From Geoanaerobacter sp964528055 (GTDB taxonomy: Bacteria > Desulfobacterota > Desulfuromonadia > Geobacterales > DSM-12255): a DNA stretch of 64,000 nucleotides. This document shows positions 1-9,124 of this stretch, in pieces. A program made the translations under genes and the position numbers. The stretch spans positions 49,358 through 113,357 of the forward strand of contig CAZGQM010000012.1 of the NCBI GenBank assembly GCA_964528055.1, written 5' to 3'. The notes beneath the pieces were generated by a model. That model was given only the letters and a program-made list of their open reading frames with translations, was not told the origin of the DNA and searched no databases. Position 1 is the stretch's first letter, and each line of letters starts with the position of its first letter.

Positions 1-20
1 ACACTCTCTTAAGTAAAGCG

Positions 21-2348
21 GTGCGGATCGCCAATTCCGCAAGACTCTCCTATCAGCTTCGCCTCAAATCACTAGCAAGGTTTCTCGCTTCCACCTTCTC
101 TTGCCAATCAGTAGTCATTTATATCTGCGATGACAGTCGACGTCATCTAGTCCATGCGGTTTCCACAACTGTTTCCCGTACTCTGCTCTCTAGCATGACC
201 CCCTTCGGCCAGGGTATTGCCGGTCGCTCTGCAGCTCTACGCACCCCAGTCAATGGGATGTTGAGCGACATTCATTCTCAAGAGGTGGTAAAGGGAACCG
301 AGTCGCACTTCAGGGCATTTCCTGTAATCGACGACCTTAAGGTATACGGGGTCGTAACGCTCGGACTGGGTAAAGAACAATACCTTAAAGATTCTGACCT
401 GGAACTTATTCAAGATTTTCTGGTTGTCATCGCCGGGATACTTCAGCGAATAGGGATCTCTGCCGGATCTCAGCGCCGGATCTCCAACCTTACCATGCTG
501 AGTGAGTTGGGGGCACTTCTCAATAGATCGCTTGCTCCTGAGGACCTCTTTACACCAATCCTTGATACATGTCACAAGCAGAGCGGTTCCTGCTGCACCA
601 TTTTTCGTCTTGAGAGGGGATCCGGTGCTGACCCACTACTTCAGCACCGGATTCGCAACAGTGCTCGCCGCAGCCTTTCGACCCTTCTGGAAATTGAGGA
701 TCTCTGCTCTGCAAAGGTGCGTCACAGCGGTATTTCGCTTCTTATCAACGACCTGATATCCGATGAAGATCTGCCTCCTTCGTATGTCTGTGTGCCACTT
801 AAGTTCGAGAGTCGGGTTCATGGCACAATTACCTTTTTTGGCAAACGAGACCATCAGGGAGAAGGACTAAATTTTTCTGAAGAGGACCGAGAACTTTTCG
901 AAAGCATGGGGATGCTGATTTCCAACGCAATTGCCGGCGCCAACAACTATCAGCATGTTCTGCGCCTCAGTCAGGAGAACGACCACAAGTTGAAGGAATT
1001 GGCGCTTCTGTATCGCTTGAGCAATACAATGCTCTCTACGATTCGCCTTAACAAGCTGATGCATCTCATACTTTCAGGGCTTACCAGCGGAACGGACTCT
1101 CTGTTCGAACGTGCCATGCTGTTCCTTATAAACGAACGCGCCGAGATCATGCAGGGTATGCTTGGTGTAACGCGAGAGACTGCGGCAGGTCTCTCCAGCC
1201 CTCTTCTGGATATGGACAGCACCCTTTCCAGCCGGTGGGATATATCTGAAGAAGAAATGGCTCATCAACAAAATTCAGAATTCAGTTCACAAGTTCGTGC
1301 AAGCAGATTGGAACTGAACAAATCAAAAAACATGGCTTCGCGTGCCGTGTTTGAGCGGCAGCTGATATACGTACCTGATACATCGCGCAACCGGTATGTG
1401 GATCGAGATTTCGTAAAGAGGTTCGGGATATCTTCATTTGCCGCCATGCCACTTCTCTCCAAAGAAAAGGTCCTTGGTGTAGTGGTAGTGGATAATCCGA
1501 CCAGCTGCAGGCCAATCGGTAAAGAAGACCTCAGGTTTCTACAGCTTTTTACCAATCAGGCAGGGATGGCTATAGAGAACTCTCTTCTCTATAACCGAAT
1601 CGAAGATGCAAACCGGAGATTGAGCGATGCCCAGGAGAGGCTTCTGCATGGAGAGCGTCTGGCAACCATCGGCGAAATGGCAGCAGGCATTGCCCATGAA
1701 CTCAAGAGCCCACTGGTCTCGATAGGAGGTTTTGCAAGGCGCTTACAGCGAAAACTTCCCAAGTCGACAGCTGAGGCTGGGTATGTTTCAACTATAGTCT
1801 GTGAAGTGGGGCGCCTGGAAAAGATGCTTACCGATATCCTGTCGTTCTCCCGCAAATCGACTCTCTGTTATTCTGTATTCGCGATGCAGGAGGTAATCGA
1901 CGATGCGCTGGCAGTTGTTCTGCCGGTTTATGAGGAGAGTCGCATCACAGTAATCCGCAAATTCCCTCCCAAACTCATGTCGTTTCTGGGGGACGGTCAG
2001 CAGCTCAAACAGGTCTTCATAAACCTGTTCACCAATGCCTCGGAGTCAATGCAGGGGGGACCGGGAGAAATAAAGGTTACTGTTGCCGCTAGCAAGCTGG
2101 GAGGGCATGATTCGGTCGTTGTGAAGGTTGCTGATACTGGGGGAGGGATTCCGATAAACTCGCTGAGTAACATTTTTAATCCTTTTTTTACGACCAAGGA
2201 GAGTGGGACAGGTCTTGGCCTCCCCATTGCCAACCGAATCGTCACCAACCATGGGGGCAAAATTCAGGTCAATAACTATCCCGGTGTGGGGGTAGAGTTC
2301 ACGATAATCATACCTGTTGAGCCACCTCCGCCTGTCAAGGCAGACTGA
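21..2348 (+). CDS. Soluble multi-GAF sensor histidine kinase
   Basis: Signal-transducing histidine kinase of about 775 residues without any evident membrane segment, so it should sense a cytoplasmic signal. Three GAF-like segments can be made out at about residues 15-140, 155-305 and 335-525. A dimerisation/phosphoacceptor domain follows with the motif GEMAAGIAHELKSPL (His559), then a HATPase domain with an N box (FINLFTNASES), a G1 box (VADTGGGIP) and a G2 box (GTGLGLPI). There is no receiver domain, so a separate response regulator is expected, and none lies next to it. The GTG at 21 begins a plausible GAF N-terminus, but the frame stays open to the left edge and the true start may lie outside the window. 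The ligand is unknown. Confidence 0.85.
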   Translation: MRIANSARLSYQLRLKSLARFLASTFSCQSVVIYICDDSRRHLVHAVSTTVSRTLLSSMTPFGQGIAGRSAALRTPVNGMLSDIHSQEVVKGTESHFRAFPVIDDLKVYGVVTLGLGKEQYLKDSDLELIQDFLVVIAGILQRIGISAGSQRRISNLTMLSELGALLNRSLAPEDLFTPILDTCHKQSGSCCTIFRLERGSGADPLLQHRIRNSARRSLSTLLEIEDLCSAKVRHSGISLLINDLISDEDLPPSYVCVPLKFESRVHGTITFFGKRDHQGEGLNFSEEDRELFESMGMLISNAIAGANNYQHVLRLSQENDHKLKELALLYRLSNTMLSTIRLNKLMHLILSGLTSGTDSLFERAMLFLINERAEIMQGMLGVTRETAAGLSSPLLDMDSTLSSRWDISEEEMAHQQNSEFSSQVRASRLELNKSKNMASRAVFERQLIYVPDTSRNRYVDRDFVKRFGISSFAAMPLLSKEKVLGVVVVDNPTSCRPIGKEDLRFLQLFTNQAGMAIENSLLYNRIEDANRRLSDAQERLLHGERLATIGEMAAGIAHELKSPLVSIGGFARRLQRKLPKSTAEAGYVSTIVCEVGRLEKMLTDILSFSRKSTLCYSVFAMQEVIDDALAVVLPVYEESRITVIRKFPPKLMSFLGDGQQLKQVFINLFTNASESMQGGPGEIKVTVAASKLGGHDSVVVKVADTGGGIPINSLSNIFNPFFTTKESGTGLGLPIANRIVTNHGGKIQVNNYPGVGVEFTIIIPVEPPPPVKAD

Positions 2349-2491
2349 ATCTACCCATGTGGTAATGGTTTGCAGAAGACGTTCCCCGGCTGGTAACTCC
2401 TCGCGCTCTTGTAGTAATATTTCGAGCTTTATTGTGGTATGAAACAAAGGTTTGGGGTGAAGGAACAATGCCCGTATCTTGAAGTGATATT

Positions 2492-2567
2492 GGGGGTGTA
2501 GCTCAGCTGGGAGAGCGATGCGTTCGCAACGCATAGGTCGACGGTTCGATCCCGTTCATCTCCACCA
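2492..2567 (+). tRNA. tRNA-Ala (anticodon CGC)
   Basis: A full cloverleaf can be folded. The acceptor stem pairs 2492-2498 with 2557-2563. The D arm starts with GCTC at 2501. The anticodon stem ATGCG/CGCAT encloses the loop TTCGCAA, which gives anticodon CGC at 2525-2527. The T arm GACGG/CCGTT carries the loop TTCGATC, and CCA is encoded at 2565-2567. The third acceptor pair is G-T (G-U in RNA), the classic alanine identity element, which confirms the assignment independently of the anticodon. Confidence 0.95.
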
Positions 2568-2570
2568 ATA

Positions 2571-2613
2571 AAAAACAGGGTGTTACGTTAATTCGTAGCA
2601 CCCTGTTTTTTTG
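2571..2613 (+). terminator. Rho-independent terminator after tRNA-Ala
   Basis: A CAGGGTG/CACCCTG stem extends inward through TACG/CGTA. It is preceded by a run of A and followed by seven T. It starts four bases after the tRNA CCA end. Confidence 0.85.
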
Positions 2614-2851
2614 TTGGATTAATATCCTTAGATGGTCTTGCTGGAGGGTTCGGGCTTGACCCCTGGTTGATTCATTGCAAATCAATTTCCACTGCAATAA
2701 TTATGTGTTATATTTTTCAAATAATCATCAGAATGCCTGATGAAAGGTTGTTAGAACCCTTTTCAGCCGGGAACCAAATAGTATTGGCTTTGTTGCGTCC
2801 ACCCATTTGTGGCACGCAATATGTCAGATAGCCATCGATTTTAGGATATTT

Positions 2852-3073
2852 ATGCACGTCACAGTGAAGCTTTACGCATCGTTTTGTATCGGACGATTCG
2901 AAAATGAGGTTCGCAATTATCCTGATGGTGTCACGATCACTTTTATTGCTGAATCTCTTGGTCTCCACGCACCCACTATCATTAGACTACTAAATGGAAC
3001 TCATGCATCTCCAGATGATGTGGTGCAGGAAGCAGATACAGTTTCTTTCCTTCCTTTGCTCGACGGTGGTTGA
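2852..3073 (+). CDS. MoaD/ThiS-family sulfur-carrier protein
   Basis: A 73-residue ubiquitin-fold sulfur carrier. The C-terminus ends in the diagnostic Gly-Gly (LPLLDGG), which in this family is adenylated and thiocarboxylated by a MoeB-type enzyme to donate sulfur to the pterin cofactor. The ATG at 2852 is preferred because AGGA lies eight bases upstream and MHVTVKLYASF matches a typical family N-terminus. An in-frame ATG 45 bases upstream lacks such support. It lies directly before a tungsten-type aldehyde oxidoreductase, and such AOR-linked MoaD copies are common, so a role in making that tungstopterin is inferred. Confidence 0.8.
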   Translation: MHVTVKLYASFCIGRFENEVRNYPDGVTITFIAESLGLHAPTIIRLLNGTHASPDDVVQEADTVSFLPLLDGG

Positions 3074-3177
3074 AGCAGTATAGTTAACGCCGCATTCATC
3101 GTTGTGTATGTTTATGGCGTTTTTAAAAAGTTATGTGACATTAGTTAAAAGAGATATTCGTTGTTGCGAGGAGCGGT

Positions 3178-5013
3178 ATGCGCATACTAGGTCAAAATCC
3201 GACTGAAGATCCATCCTCAGTTGAATATCGGCGGTGCACTGTCGATCTGGAAACCGGAACCGTATCACAAGACGATGTTCCCTGTCGTAATCTCGAAGAT
3301 GTCTTCGGCGGCTTTGGGCGTTCGTATCAGATTCTTGCACAGCGGAAGATTTCTGAAGCGTACTCTCCGGAAAATCCTTTGATTATGAACACAGGGCTCT
3401 TGACTGGAACCACTGTCATGACCGGCCTTCGAGCGTATTTCTCCGCCTATAGTCCTCTCAAGCAGTCGAGCAAGGGGCTTCCCGCGGCCATGTGGTCTGC
3501 CGGCAGTGGTAAATTCGGCAGCAAACTGAAGTGGACCGGAGTCGATGAAGTTATTTTTGAAAATCGCTCTGCCACACCAGTATACGCGCTTTTCCGTGAG
3601 GGCGTTGATGGGCCGCATGTCGAACTCAAACCAGCTGGACACCTGTTGGGGCTCTCTAGCCACGAAAAAATCATGGCATTGCAGGCAGAGTATGCTGATG
3701 CGCATTTTGCAGTGATCGGCCCAGGCGGCGAAAACTTCTCGAATGTTTTCATGGGAGCTGTTGTCCTGAGCACTGAAAACCAGCTGAAGTCAGGTGAGCC
3801 TAAGTCTCGTTTTGCGGGCCGTGGTGGGATGGGGAGCATGATGGGGTACAAGAACCTCATCGCTATAGTGGCTCAGAGCAGTGATAAACTCAACAAGATC
3901 ACACCGGTAATGCGTGACATAAACCGGACGGTCATGAATAACGGAGGTTCTGCGAGGTTTCAACCGGTGAGTCAGGGAGGCGCCGGCGGGACCTGGGCCA
4001 ACATCGAGGTCTTACAAGCGTTCCATGCGGTTCCCGAAAATAATTTCCGCCCAAGGGGAGATAACGCGGTCGAGGGTTTGTTCGTCAAAAATGTTCAAAA
4101 AGAGTTCGACATTATCAGCGAAGGGTGCTTCCGCTGCGGCATTCGCTGTCATAACAACCTGTTTAAGCGCAATCCGGATGGTAGCAGGGGGAGTTTGGCG
4201 GCAAAGTTCGATTTCGAACCGCTTATCCTGTTCGGCTCTAACCTCGGGATTAACGATAGCAGGCAGGTCACGGAACTGATTCATCTGTGCGACACCCTGG
4301 GTATGGACGCCATTTCTCTCGGAACCACAATCTCGTATGTACTCGAGTACAATGAGCGGCATTCTGCTAAACCTCTGTTCAATGGGGCTATTTTTGGCCA
4401 GTTTGAGCTAATCAAGGAGCTGATCTCTCAGGCTGGTCATGGCGAGCTTCCACTAATCGGGCAGGGAGTCAAGAGGCTCTCGGAATCGCTCGGAGAGACT
4501 TCTTACGCCATACATGTCAAAGGGCTGGAACTCCCAGCCTACCTACCCGAGACCAATCCCGGCTACGCGTTCGCCATTGCTGGTGGACATATGTCCATGG
4601 GAACGCACATGTATCTGGCCAAAGAGGGGAAAACCGGTGTCGACGACTGGGTGAATACCATTACCTCGAACGGGCTCCTACAGGTAGGCTACGACATGAT
4701 TGGTCTCTGCAAGTTCGTCGGTGTCGGAATGGGGCACGAGTTGATCGTTAATGCGATCCGGGAGGCGACCGGACTCGAGATCAAGTCGGCAGATATCGTA
4801 GCTGCAGTGCGGCGGGCCTTTCTTAGGGGGCTGGCGCTGGAGCTTCGCCAGGGCTTCCAGGATGACGAATATACCTTGCCGAGTCAGGTGTTCGAGAACC
4901 CAAATCCCAATGTTACACTGCCTAATTTTGTCACAAAGGAGTTCTTCGCTCAGTTCAAGAAGGATGTATGGGGAGTATTCGCGAAAGAGATGAAAGGGTT
5001 GCTACCGGATTAA
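3178..5013 (+). CDS. aor: Tungsten-containing aldehyde:ferredoxin oxidoreductase
   Basis: An AOR-family enzyme of 611 residues, the usual length, oxidising aldehydes to carboxylates with ferredoxin as the expected acceptor. The [4Fe-4S] ligands are visible as Cys317-x2-Cys320-x3-Cys324 (CFRCGIRC) plus Cys511 in DMIGLC, the conserved DxxGLC pterin/cluster motif. GRGGMGSMMG near residue 216 fits the N-terminal pterin-binding domain. The start has GAGGAG upstream. It follows a MoaD-like gene and precedes an aldehyde dehydrogenase by ten bases. A tungsten rather than molybdenum cofactor is inferred from the family. The physiological aldehyde cannot be read from sequence. Confidence 0.9.
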   Translation: MRILGQNPTEDPSSVEYRRCTVDLETGTVSQDDVPCRNLEDVFGGFGRSYQILAQRKISEAYSPENPLIMNTGLLTGTTVMTGLRAYFSAYSPLKQSSKGLPAAMWSAGSGKFGSKLKWTGVDEVIFENRSATPVYALFREGVDGPHVELKPAGHLLGLSSHEKIMALQAEYADAHFAVIGPGGENFSNVFMGAVVLSTENQLKSGEPKSRFAGRGGMGSMMGYKNLIAIVAQSSDKLNKITPVMRDINRTVMNNGGSARFQPVSQGGAGGTWANIEVLQAFHAVPENNFRPRGDNAVEGLFVKNVQKEFDIISEGCFRCGIRCHNNLFKRNPDGSRGSLAAKFDFEPLILFGSNLGINDSRQVTELIHLCDTLGMDAISLGTTISYVLEYNERHSAKPLFNGAIFGQFELIKELISQAGHGELPLIGQGVKRLSESLGETSYAIHVKGLELPAYLPETNPGYAFAIAGGHMSMGTHMYLAKEGKTGVDDWVNTITSNGLLQVGYDMIGLCKFVGVGMGHELIVNAIREATGLEIKSADIVAAVRRAFLRGLALELRQGFQDDEYTLPSQVFENPNPNVTLPNFVTKEFFAQFKKDVWGVFAKEMKGLLPD

Positions 5014-5023
5014 GGGAGAGGCA

Positions 5024-6607
5024 ATGCATTCTATTGGCAAGCAGTTTATTGATGGGAAACGCATTGGTGAATCTGGCGAAGTATTTACTTCTTTCAATGC
5101 AGCAACTGGAGAACCTCTGCCATTTACGTTTTACCAGGCAACTGACCTGGACATCGAAAACGCGGTCGCTGCGGCGGCCCGGGCGCATCCGTTATATCGG
5201 AAAACAGGCATCGAGGCCCGGGCTGCTTTCCTGGAAGTTATAGCAGCAGAAATTGATTCCCTTGATGATTCATTCGTTCAGCTGGTGATGCAGGAAACCG
5301 GACTTCCTGAAGCACGGGTCCGTGGTGAACGTCTGCGAACTACCAACCAACTGCGTCTATTTGCAACAGTGGTCAGGCGCGGGGATTTTCTCAGGGCACG
5401 CATCGACACGGCACTTCCCCATCGTCAACCTCTGCCACGCCAAGACATCCGCCAATACCGTACTGGAATAGGGCCGGTAGCAGTGTTCGGAGCCGGTAAT
5501 TTCCCTCTTGCTTTTTCGGTCGCCGGAGGCGATACGGCCTCTGCACTTGCGGCAGGGTGCCCGGTAGTCATCAAGGCCCATCCGGCCCATCCGGCTACCT
5601 CCGAAATTGTGGGGGGGGCAATTGTTCGTGCCATTGAGATCTGTAACATGCCAACTGGTGTATTTGGAATGGTCTTTGGCGGAACTGTCGGGGCAACACT
5701 GGTGAAAGCTCCTGCAATAAAAGCGGTCGCTTTTACAGGATCGCTGAACGGCGGGCGGGCACTCTGCGACATTGCTGCAAATCGCCCTGATCCGATACCT
5801 GTGTTTGCAGAAATGTCCAGCATCAATCCTGTTATCCTGCTGCCCGAAGCTCTTGCAAAACGTGGAGAGGCTATTGCAGGCGGATTGGCTGCTTCAGTAA
5901 CTTTGGGGTCCGGCCAGTTCTGCACCAAGCCTGGACTGGTGATTGGTTTCAAAGGTGAGGCGTTTGACCGGTTCTGTAAGCAGTTTGCAAAAGCAATGGG
6001 CCAAATGGAACCTGCTGTAATGCTCACCCAAGGGATACGGGAAAATTTCGAACATGGGGTCGCCCGTCTGTTGAAGACGAGGGGCGTGGAAATGCTGGCA
6101 GGCGGTGCAGAAACAGAAGGCCGGGCTCAGCCGTGCGTTTTACTGGCTGATGCCTCCATGCTGGACGACCCCGGACACCTTCTTGAAAAAGAGGTTTTTG
6201 GCCCGACTACGGTTCTGGTGGCCTTGAATGGCCTTCAGGAACTCGTTGATCTGCTGCCACGTTTGAATGGCCATTTGACCGCCAGTATGTTCGCCGAACT
6301 CGGCGAGTTAGGCGACTGCCTGCTCCTGGTTAATGCATTGGAGTCATTGGCAGGACGGCTTATCCTCAACGATTACCCGACCGGGGTTGAGGTTTGCGAT
6401 GCAATGGTGCATGGCGGGCCTTATCCTGCTACTTCCGACAGCCGGTTTACTTCTGTGGGCACTTTGGCTATTGACCGCTTTCTGCGCCCCGTCTGCTACC
6501 AAGGTTATCCAAATGTGGCCCTGCCTGATGCGTTGAAGAACGAGAATCCTCTGGGGCTCAAACGTCTGGTTAATGGTGAGTGGAGTGATGGTGCAATTAG
6601 CGGTTGA
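5024..6607 (+). CDS. NAD(P)-dependent aldehyde dehydrogenase (ketoglutarate-semialdehyde type)
   Basis: Aldehyde dehydrogenase superfamily, 527 residues. The catalytic Cys300 lies in GSGQFCTKPG and the general base Glu263 in FAEMSSINP. Both motifs resemble the branch containing 2,5-dioxovalerate (alpha-ketoglutarate semialdehyde) dehydrogenase and Vibrio-type NADP aldehyde dehydrogenase. GAGNFPLAFSVAGGD near residue 160 and FTGS near 238 mark the nucleotide-binding region. A GGGAGAGG ribosome site sits just upstream and the gene starts ten bases after aor, so the two are probably cotranscribed. The substrate is uncertain. With aor it may give two routes for oxidising one aldehyde. Confidence 0.85.
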   Translation: MHSIGKQFIDGKRIGESGEVFTSFNAATGEPLPFTFYQATDLDIENAVAAAARAHPLYRKTGIEARAAFLEVIAAEIDSLDDSFVQLVMQETGLPEARVRGERLRTTNQLRLFATVVRRGDFLRARIDTALPHRQPLPRQDIRQYRTGIGPVAVFGAGNFPLAFSVAGGDTASALAAGCPVVIKAHPAHPATSEIVGGAIVRAIEICNMPTGVFGMVFGGTVGATLVKAPAIKAVAFTGSLNGGRALCDIAANRPDPIPVFAEMSSINPVILLPEALAKRGEAIAGGLAASVTLGSGQFCTKPGLVIGFKGEAFDRFCKQFAKAMGQMEPAVMLTQGIRENFEHGVARLLKTRGVEMLAGGAETEGRAQPCVLLADASMLDDPGHLLEKEVFGPTTVLVALNGLQELVDLLPRLNGHLTASMFAELGELGDCLLLVNALESLAGRLILNDYPTGVEVCDAMVHGGPYPATSDSRFTSVGTLAIDRFLRPVCYQGYPNVALPDALKNENPLGLKRLVNGEWSDGAISG

Positions 6608-6664
6608 TAACGGTAGGTTGGAAGGTGTCATGGAGCGTTATTGTTACTTGCTGTATGGTGTGCC

Positions 6665-8368
6665 TCAACTCTGTACCTTCAGCTTGGACATTTCAACCTG
6701 CAGCAGTGCTATCTGGTGTGACAGACTTTCTACTCCCTCTTCCATGATTCTGACTGCGGCCAAGTCTTCGTCGGTGGCGATGTCCATCTTCTGGGTTGCC
6801 ACCCGGATTTGACGGTTACGCTCTGCCTGTTCGGTACGCAGACGTTCCACATTATGTATTATGCTGCTCATCCGGGCGGTCGATTCGGCAATATTCATCC
6901 CTATCGCTCGCTGGTCCCGGCTCGATGTGCCTACATGTACGGTAAGCTGCTTCATCCGTTCCACTGCAGCAATGATAAATTCGCTGCTGGTTCCCTGCTC
7001 ACGGGTGGAGTCTGCGATTTTGGCCACCATTTCAGAGATGAGTTCCATCGACGTGCGGATCTGCTGGCTCCCCTTGGCCTGTTCTATCGTGGACCGGGCT
7101 ATATCCGCTACCTGTTGCAGAACCTCTTCCATGCCACTTACCATTTTTTGCAGTGCAGCGCCGGAATTCTGGGAAAGTTGTTCGCCATCGACCACCCGCT
7201 GCTCAGTGACCTTGATGGCAGATACCGCTTGTTCCGTCACTATCTTTATGTCCGTAATCAAGTCGTCGATCTCTTGGGTGGAGTTACGTGTCTTCGATGC
7301 GAGCCGCTTTATCTGGTCTGCAACCACGGCAAATCCCTTTCCGTGTTCACCCGCCTGGGCAGCAATAATGGCAGAGTTCAGGGCGAGTAGGTTGGTCTGC
7401 TCGGCAAGCTCATTGATCACCGAGATGATTTTGCCAATTGCCTTTACCCGTTGTGACAGGCCGGAAATTGCTTCATAGGCCATCAGTGTTGATTCCCTGA
7501 TCTCTCCGATCCCAGAGATCGTTGCTGCAACGGTTTCCTGCCCGACTAGGGCGTCACACTTTACTGCCTCGGTAACCGATGCTGCGCCCCGAGCATTTCG
7601 TTCCACCTCCTTGATGGATATGTCCATTTCAGTGACCGATGCTGCGGTTGTAGTAGCGGCAGCCATAAGGCAATTGACGTTGCCGGCTATTTCCTTTACA
7701 CCGGCGGCAACCTGAAATATGGATGAACTGACCTCTTCAATGGAAGTTGACTGAGAATCGATGTTTTGTCCGACCACGTCGAGGCTGTTTGTCATAGTCT
7801 TGATTGAGCCGGAGTTTAGGGCCGCCGTCTTAGCGAGGATGTCAATCTCCTTCGAGAGGTGTTCAATGGAATTGCTTATATCTGCTACTGCTTCTGAGGT
7901 TTCCTTCACGGCTGTTGACTGGGTTTCGGCAGCACCGACGAGCTGTTCAGCTGCTTTGCTATTGATTAATGATACTCCGCGAAGCTCCTTCAGAGCAACG
8001 TTGACTCGGCTGACAAATTCGCCGAGCTTTTCCAGCATGGTGTTGAGATTGTGACCTAATTCCCCGATTTCGTCAGCGTCGATGGGGTAGACCCTTACGG
8101 TGAGGTCACCGTTTGCGCCGCATTCAAGGGTGTGGGCCAGTCGATTGATGCGAGAAAGGAGCTTTCGTTTTATGTAAATCCAGAGGACGATAAAAAGGAA
8201 TAGTGTGTCGAGAAGAAGCGCAAGCAGAACAACCCCTGGCAGAGTTTGGCGTATAAGGTCCGGCTGGGTTACGGCAAGCCGCAAAGCAGCAGCAATGGCT
8301 ATGGCTGTTACGATGATGCTACTTATGAGAAGCGACCTGATGAGTTGTGCGCCTAGTTTGAGTTGCAT
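6665..8368 (-). CDS. Methyl-accepting chemotaxis protein with almost no periplasmic domain
   Basis: A chemoreceptor of about 567 residues. Two hydrophobic segments near the N-terminus are separated by only about a dozen residues, so no periplasmic ligand domain is present. A HAMP domain follows (RINRLAHTLE to about residue 120), then a long methylation/signalling helix. The CheA/CheW-contacting tip reads INELAEQTNLLALNSAI, continuing to AGEHGKGFAVVADQIK. The ATG at 8368 is preferred because AGGCGGA lies upstream. A TTG at 8401 in the same frame has no ribosome site. The gene converges on the aldehyde dehydrogenase. The signal is probably sensed in or near the membrane or via HAMP, by inference. 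Confidence 0.85.
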   Translation of the reverse strand: MQLKLGAQLIRSLLISSIIVTAIAIAAALRLAVTQPDLIRQTLPGVVLLALLLDTLFLFIVLWIYIKRKLLSRINRLAHTLECGANGDLTVRVYPIDADEIGELGHNLNTMLEKLGEFVSRVNVALKELRGVSLINSKAAEQLVGAAETQSTAVKETSEAVADISNSIEHLSKEIDILAKTAALNSGSIKTMTNSLDVVGQNIDSQSTSIEEVSSSIFQVAAGVKEIAGNVNCLMAAATTTAASVTEMDISIKEVERNARGAASVTEAVKCDALVGQETVAATISGIGEIRESTLMAYEAISGLSQRVKAIGKIISVINELAEQTNLLALNSAIIAAQAGEHGKGFAVVADQIKRLASKTRNSTQEIDDLITDIKIVTEQAVSAIKVTEQRVVDGEQLSQNSGAALQKMVSGMEEVLQQVADIARSTIEQAKGSQQIRTSMELISEMVAKIADSTREQGTSSEFIIAAVERMKQLTVHVGTSSRDQRAIGMNIAESTARMSSIIHNVERLRTEQAERNRQIRVATQKMDIATDEDLAAVRIMEEGVESLSHQIALLQVEMSKLKVQS

Positions 8369-8562
8369 GGACTGATTGTTCCGCCTTTTGTGCAGATCCA
8401 ATCAAGCTGATCGTGCACGGTTTACATCGCGGAGATTATATCGGGTAATCGCATGGATGCAATCCCAGGGGATTGATCGTTAACCTGTGCTTGTTTCTGG
8501 TTCATAAGCAGGTACTATTATCATAACATTTGAGTGAAATTAATCCAAAAGGAGGAGCATAT

Positions 8563-8976
8563 ATGCTGATCGGTAAACTGCCTTTCAAATCTGACCTGCT
8601 GAGGGAGCTGAACAAGATAACCGAACAGAGGGGGATCAAAGCCGGATCGTTGCAGGTGATGGGATCCTTGAGACGAGCACATCTTTCGTATTATGACCAG
8701 AAGATGCGCGCTTACCGAGTGATGGATTTTGACGAAGGACACGAAATAGTCTCGGGGTGTGGGGACATCTCCCTGCGTGAAGACAAGCCGTTTGTTCATC
8801 TGCACCTTGCGGTAGCAAACTGCGATGGAAGGGTGGTTGGTGGGCACTGCCTGGAAGGGTGCAGCGTCTATGCAGTAGAGTTCAGTATCATCCCTTTTTC
8901 CGGAGAGCCACCACGCCGAGTTCTTGATCAGGATACCGGCCTTCTCCTCTGGGAAAATCCTATTTACGAGGGGTAG
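8563..8976 (+). CDS. PPC (DUF296) domain protein, possible DNA-binding protein
   Basis: A 137-residue single-domain protein matching the plants-and-prokaryotes-conserved fold. The core runs from a KPFVHLHLAV strand carrying the HLH metal-site pair to VVGGHCLEGC, the conserved GGH-x2-G turn. ATG 8563 has an ideal AAAGGAGG ribosome site. An in-frame start at 8530 would place this site inside the gene. Plant members bind AT-rich DNA through an added AT-hook, which is absent here, so the bacterial role is unknown. It is monocistronic, divergent from the chemoreceptor. Confidence 0.75.
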   Translation: MLIGKLPFKSDLLRELNKITEQRGIKAGSLQVMGSLRRAHLSYYDQKMRAYRVMDFDEGHEIVSGCGDISLREDKPFVHLHLAVANCDGRVVGGHCLEGCSVYAVEFSIIPFSGEPPRRVLDQDTGLLLWENPIYEG

Positions 8977-9124
8977 GCGCACGACGGTGTCATTTCAGGA
9001 ACGCGACTGGACTATACAGCGCAACAGGCTAGTGGTTACACGGGGCGAAATAGTTCTCCTTGAGTTCTGGCGGGCGTTTTTGTAACATAGCTCCGCTATT
9101 TCTTTTCAGGAAGGATCTCCCCTT

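Noticed and set aside
2503..2697. 64-aa minus-strand ORF containing MNGIEPSTYALRTHRSPS
   Set aside because: It is the antisense reading of tRNA-Ala, a well-known annotation artefact in bacterial genomes.
3086..3124. AACGCC/GGCGTT with T run between the MoaD-like gene and aor as a terminator
   Set aside because: Six-base stem around a 24-base loop is too weak; not called as a feature.
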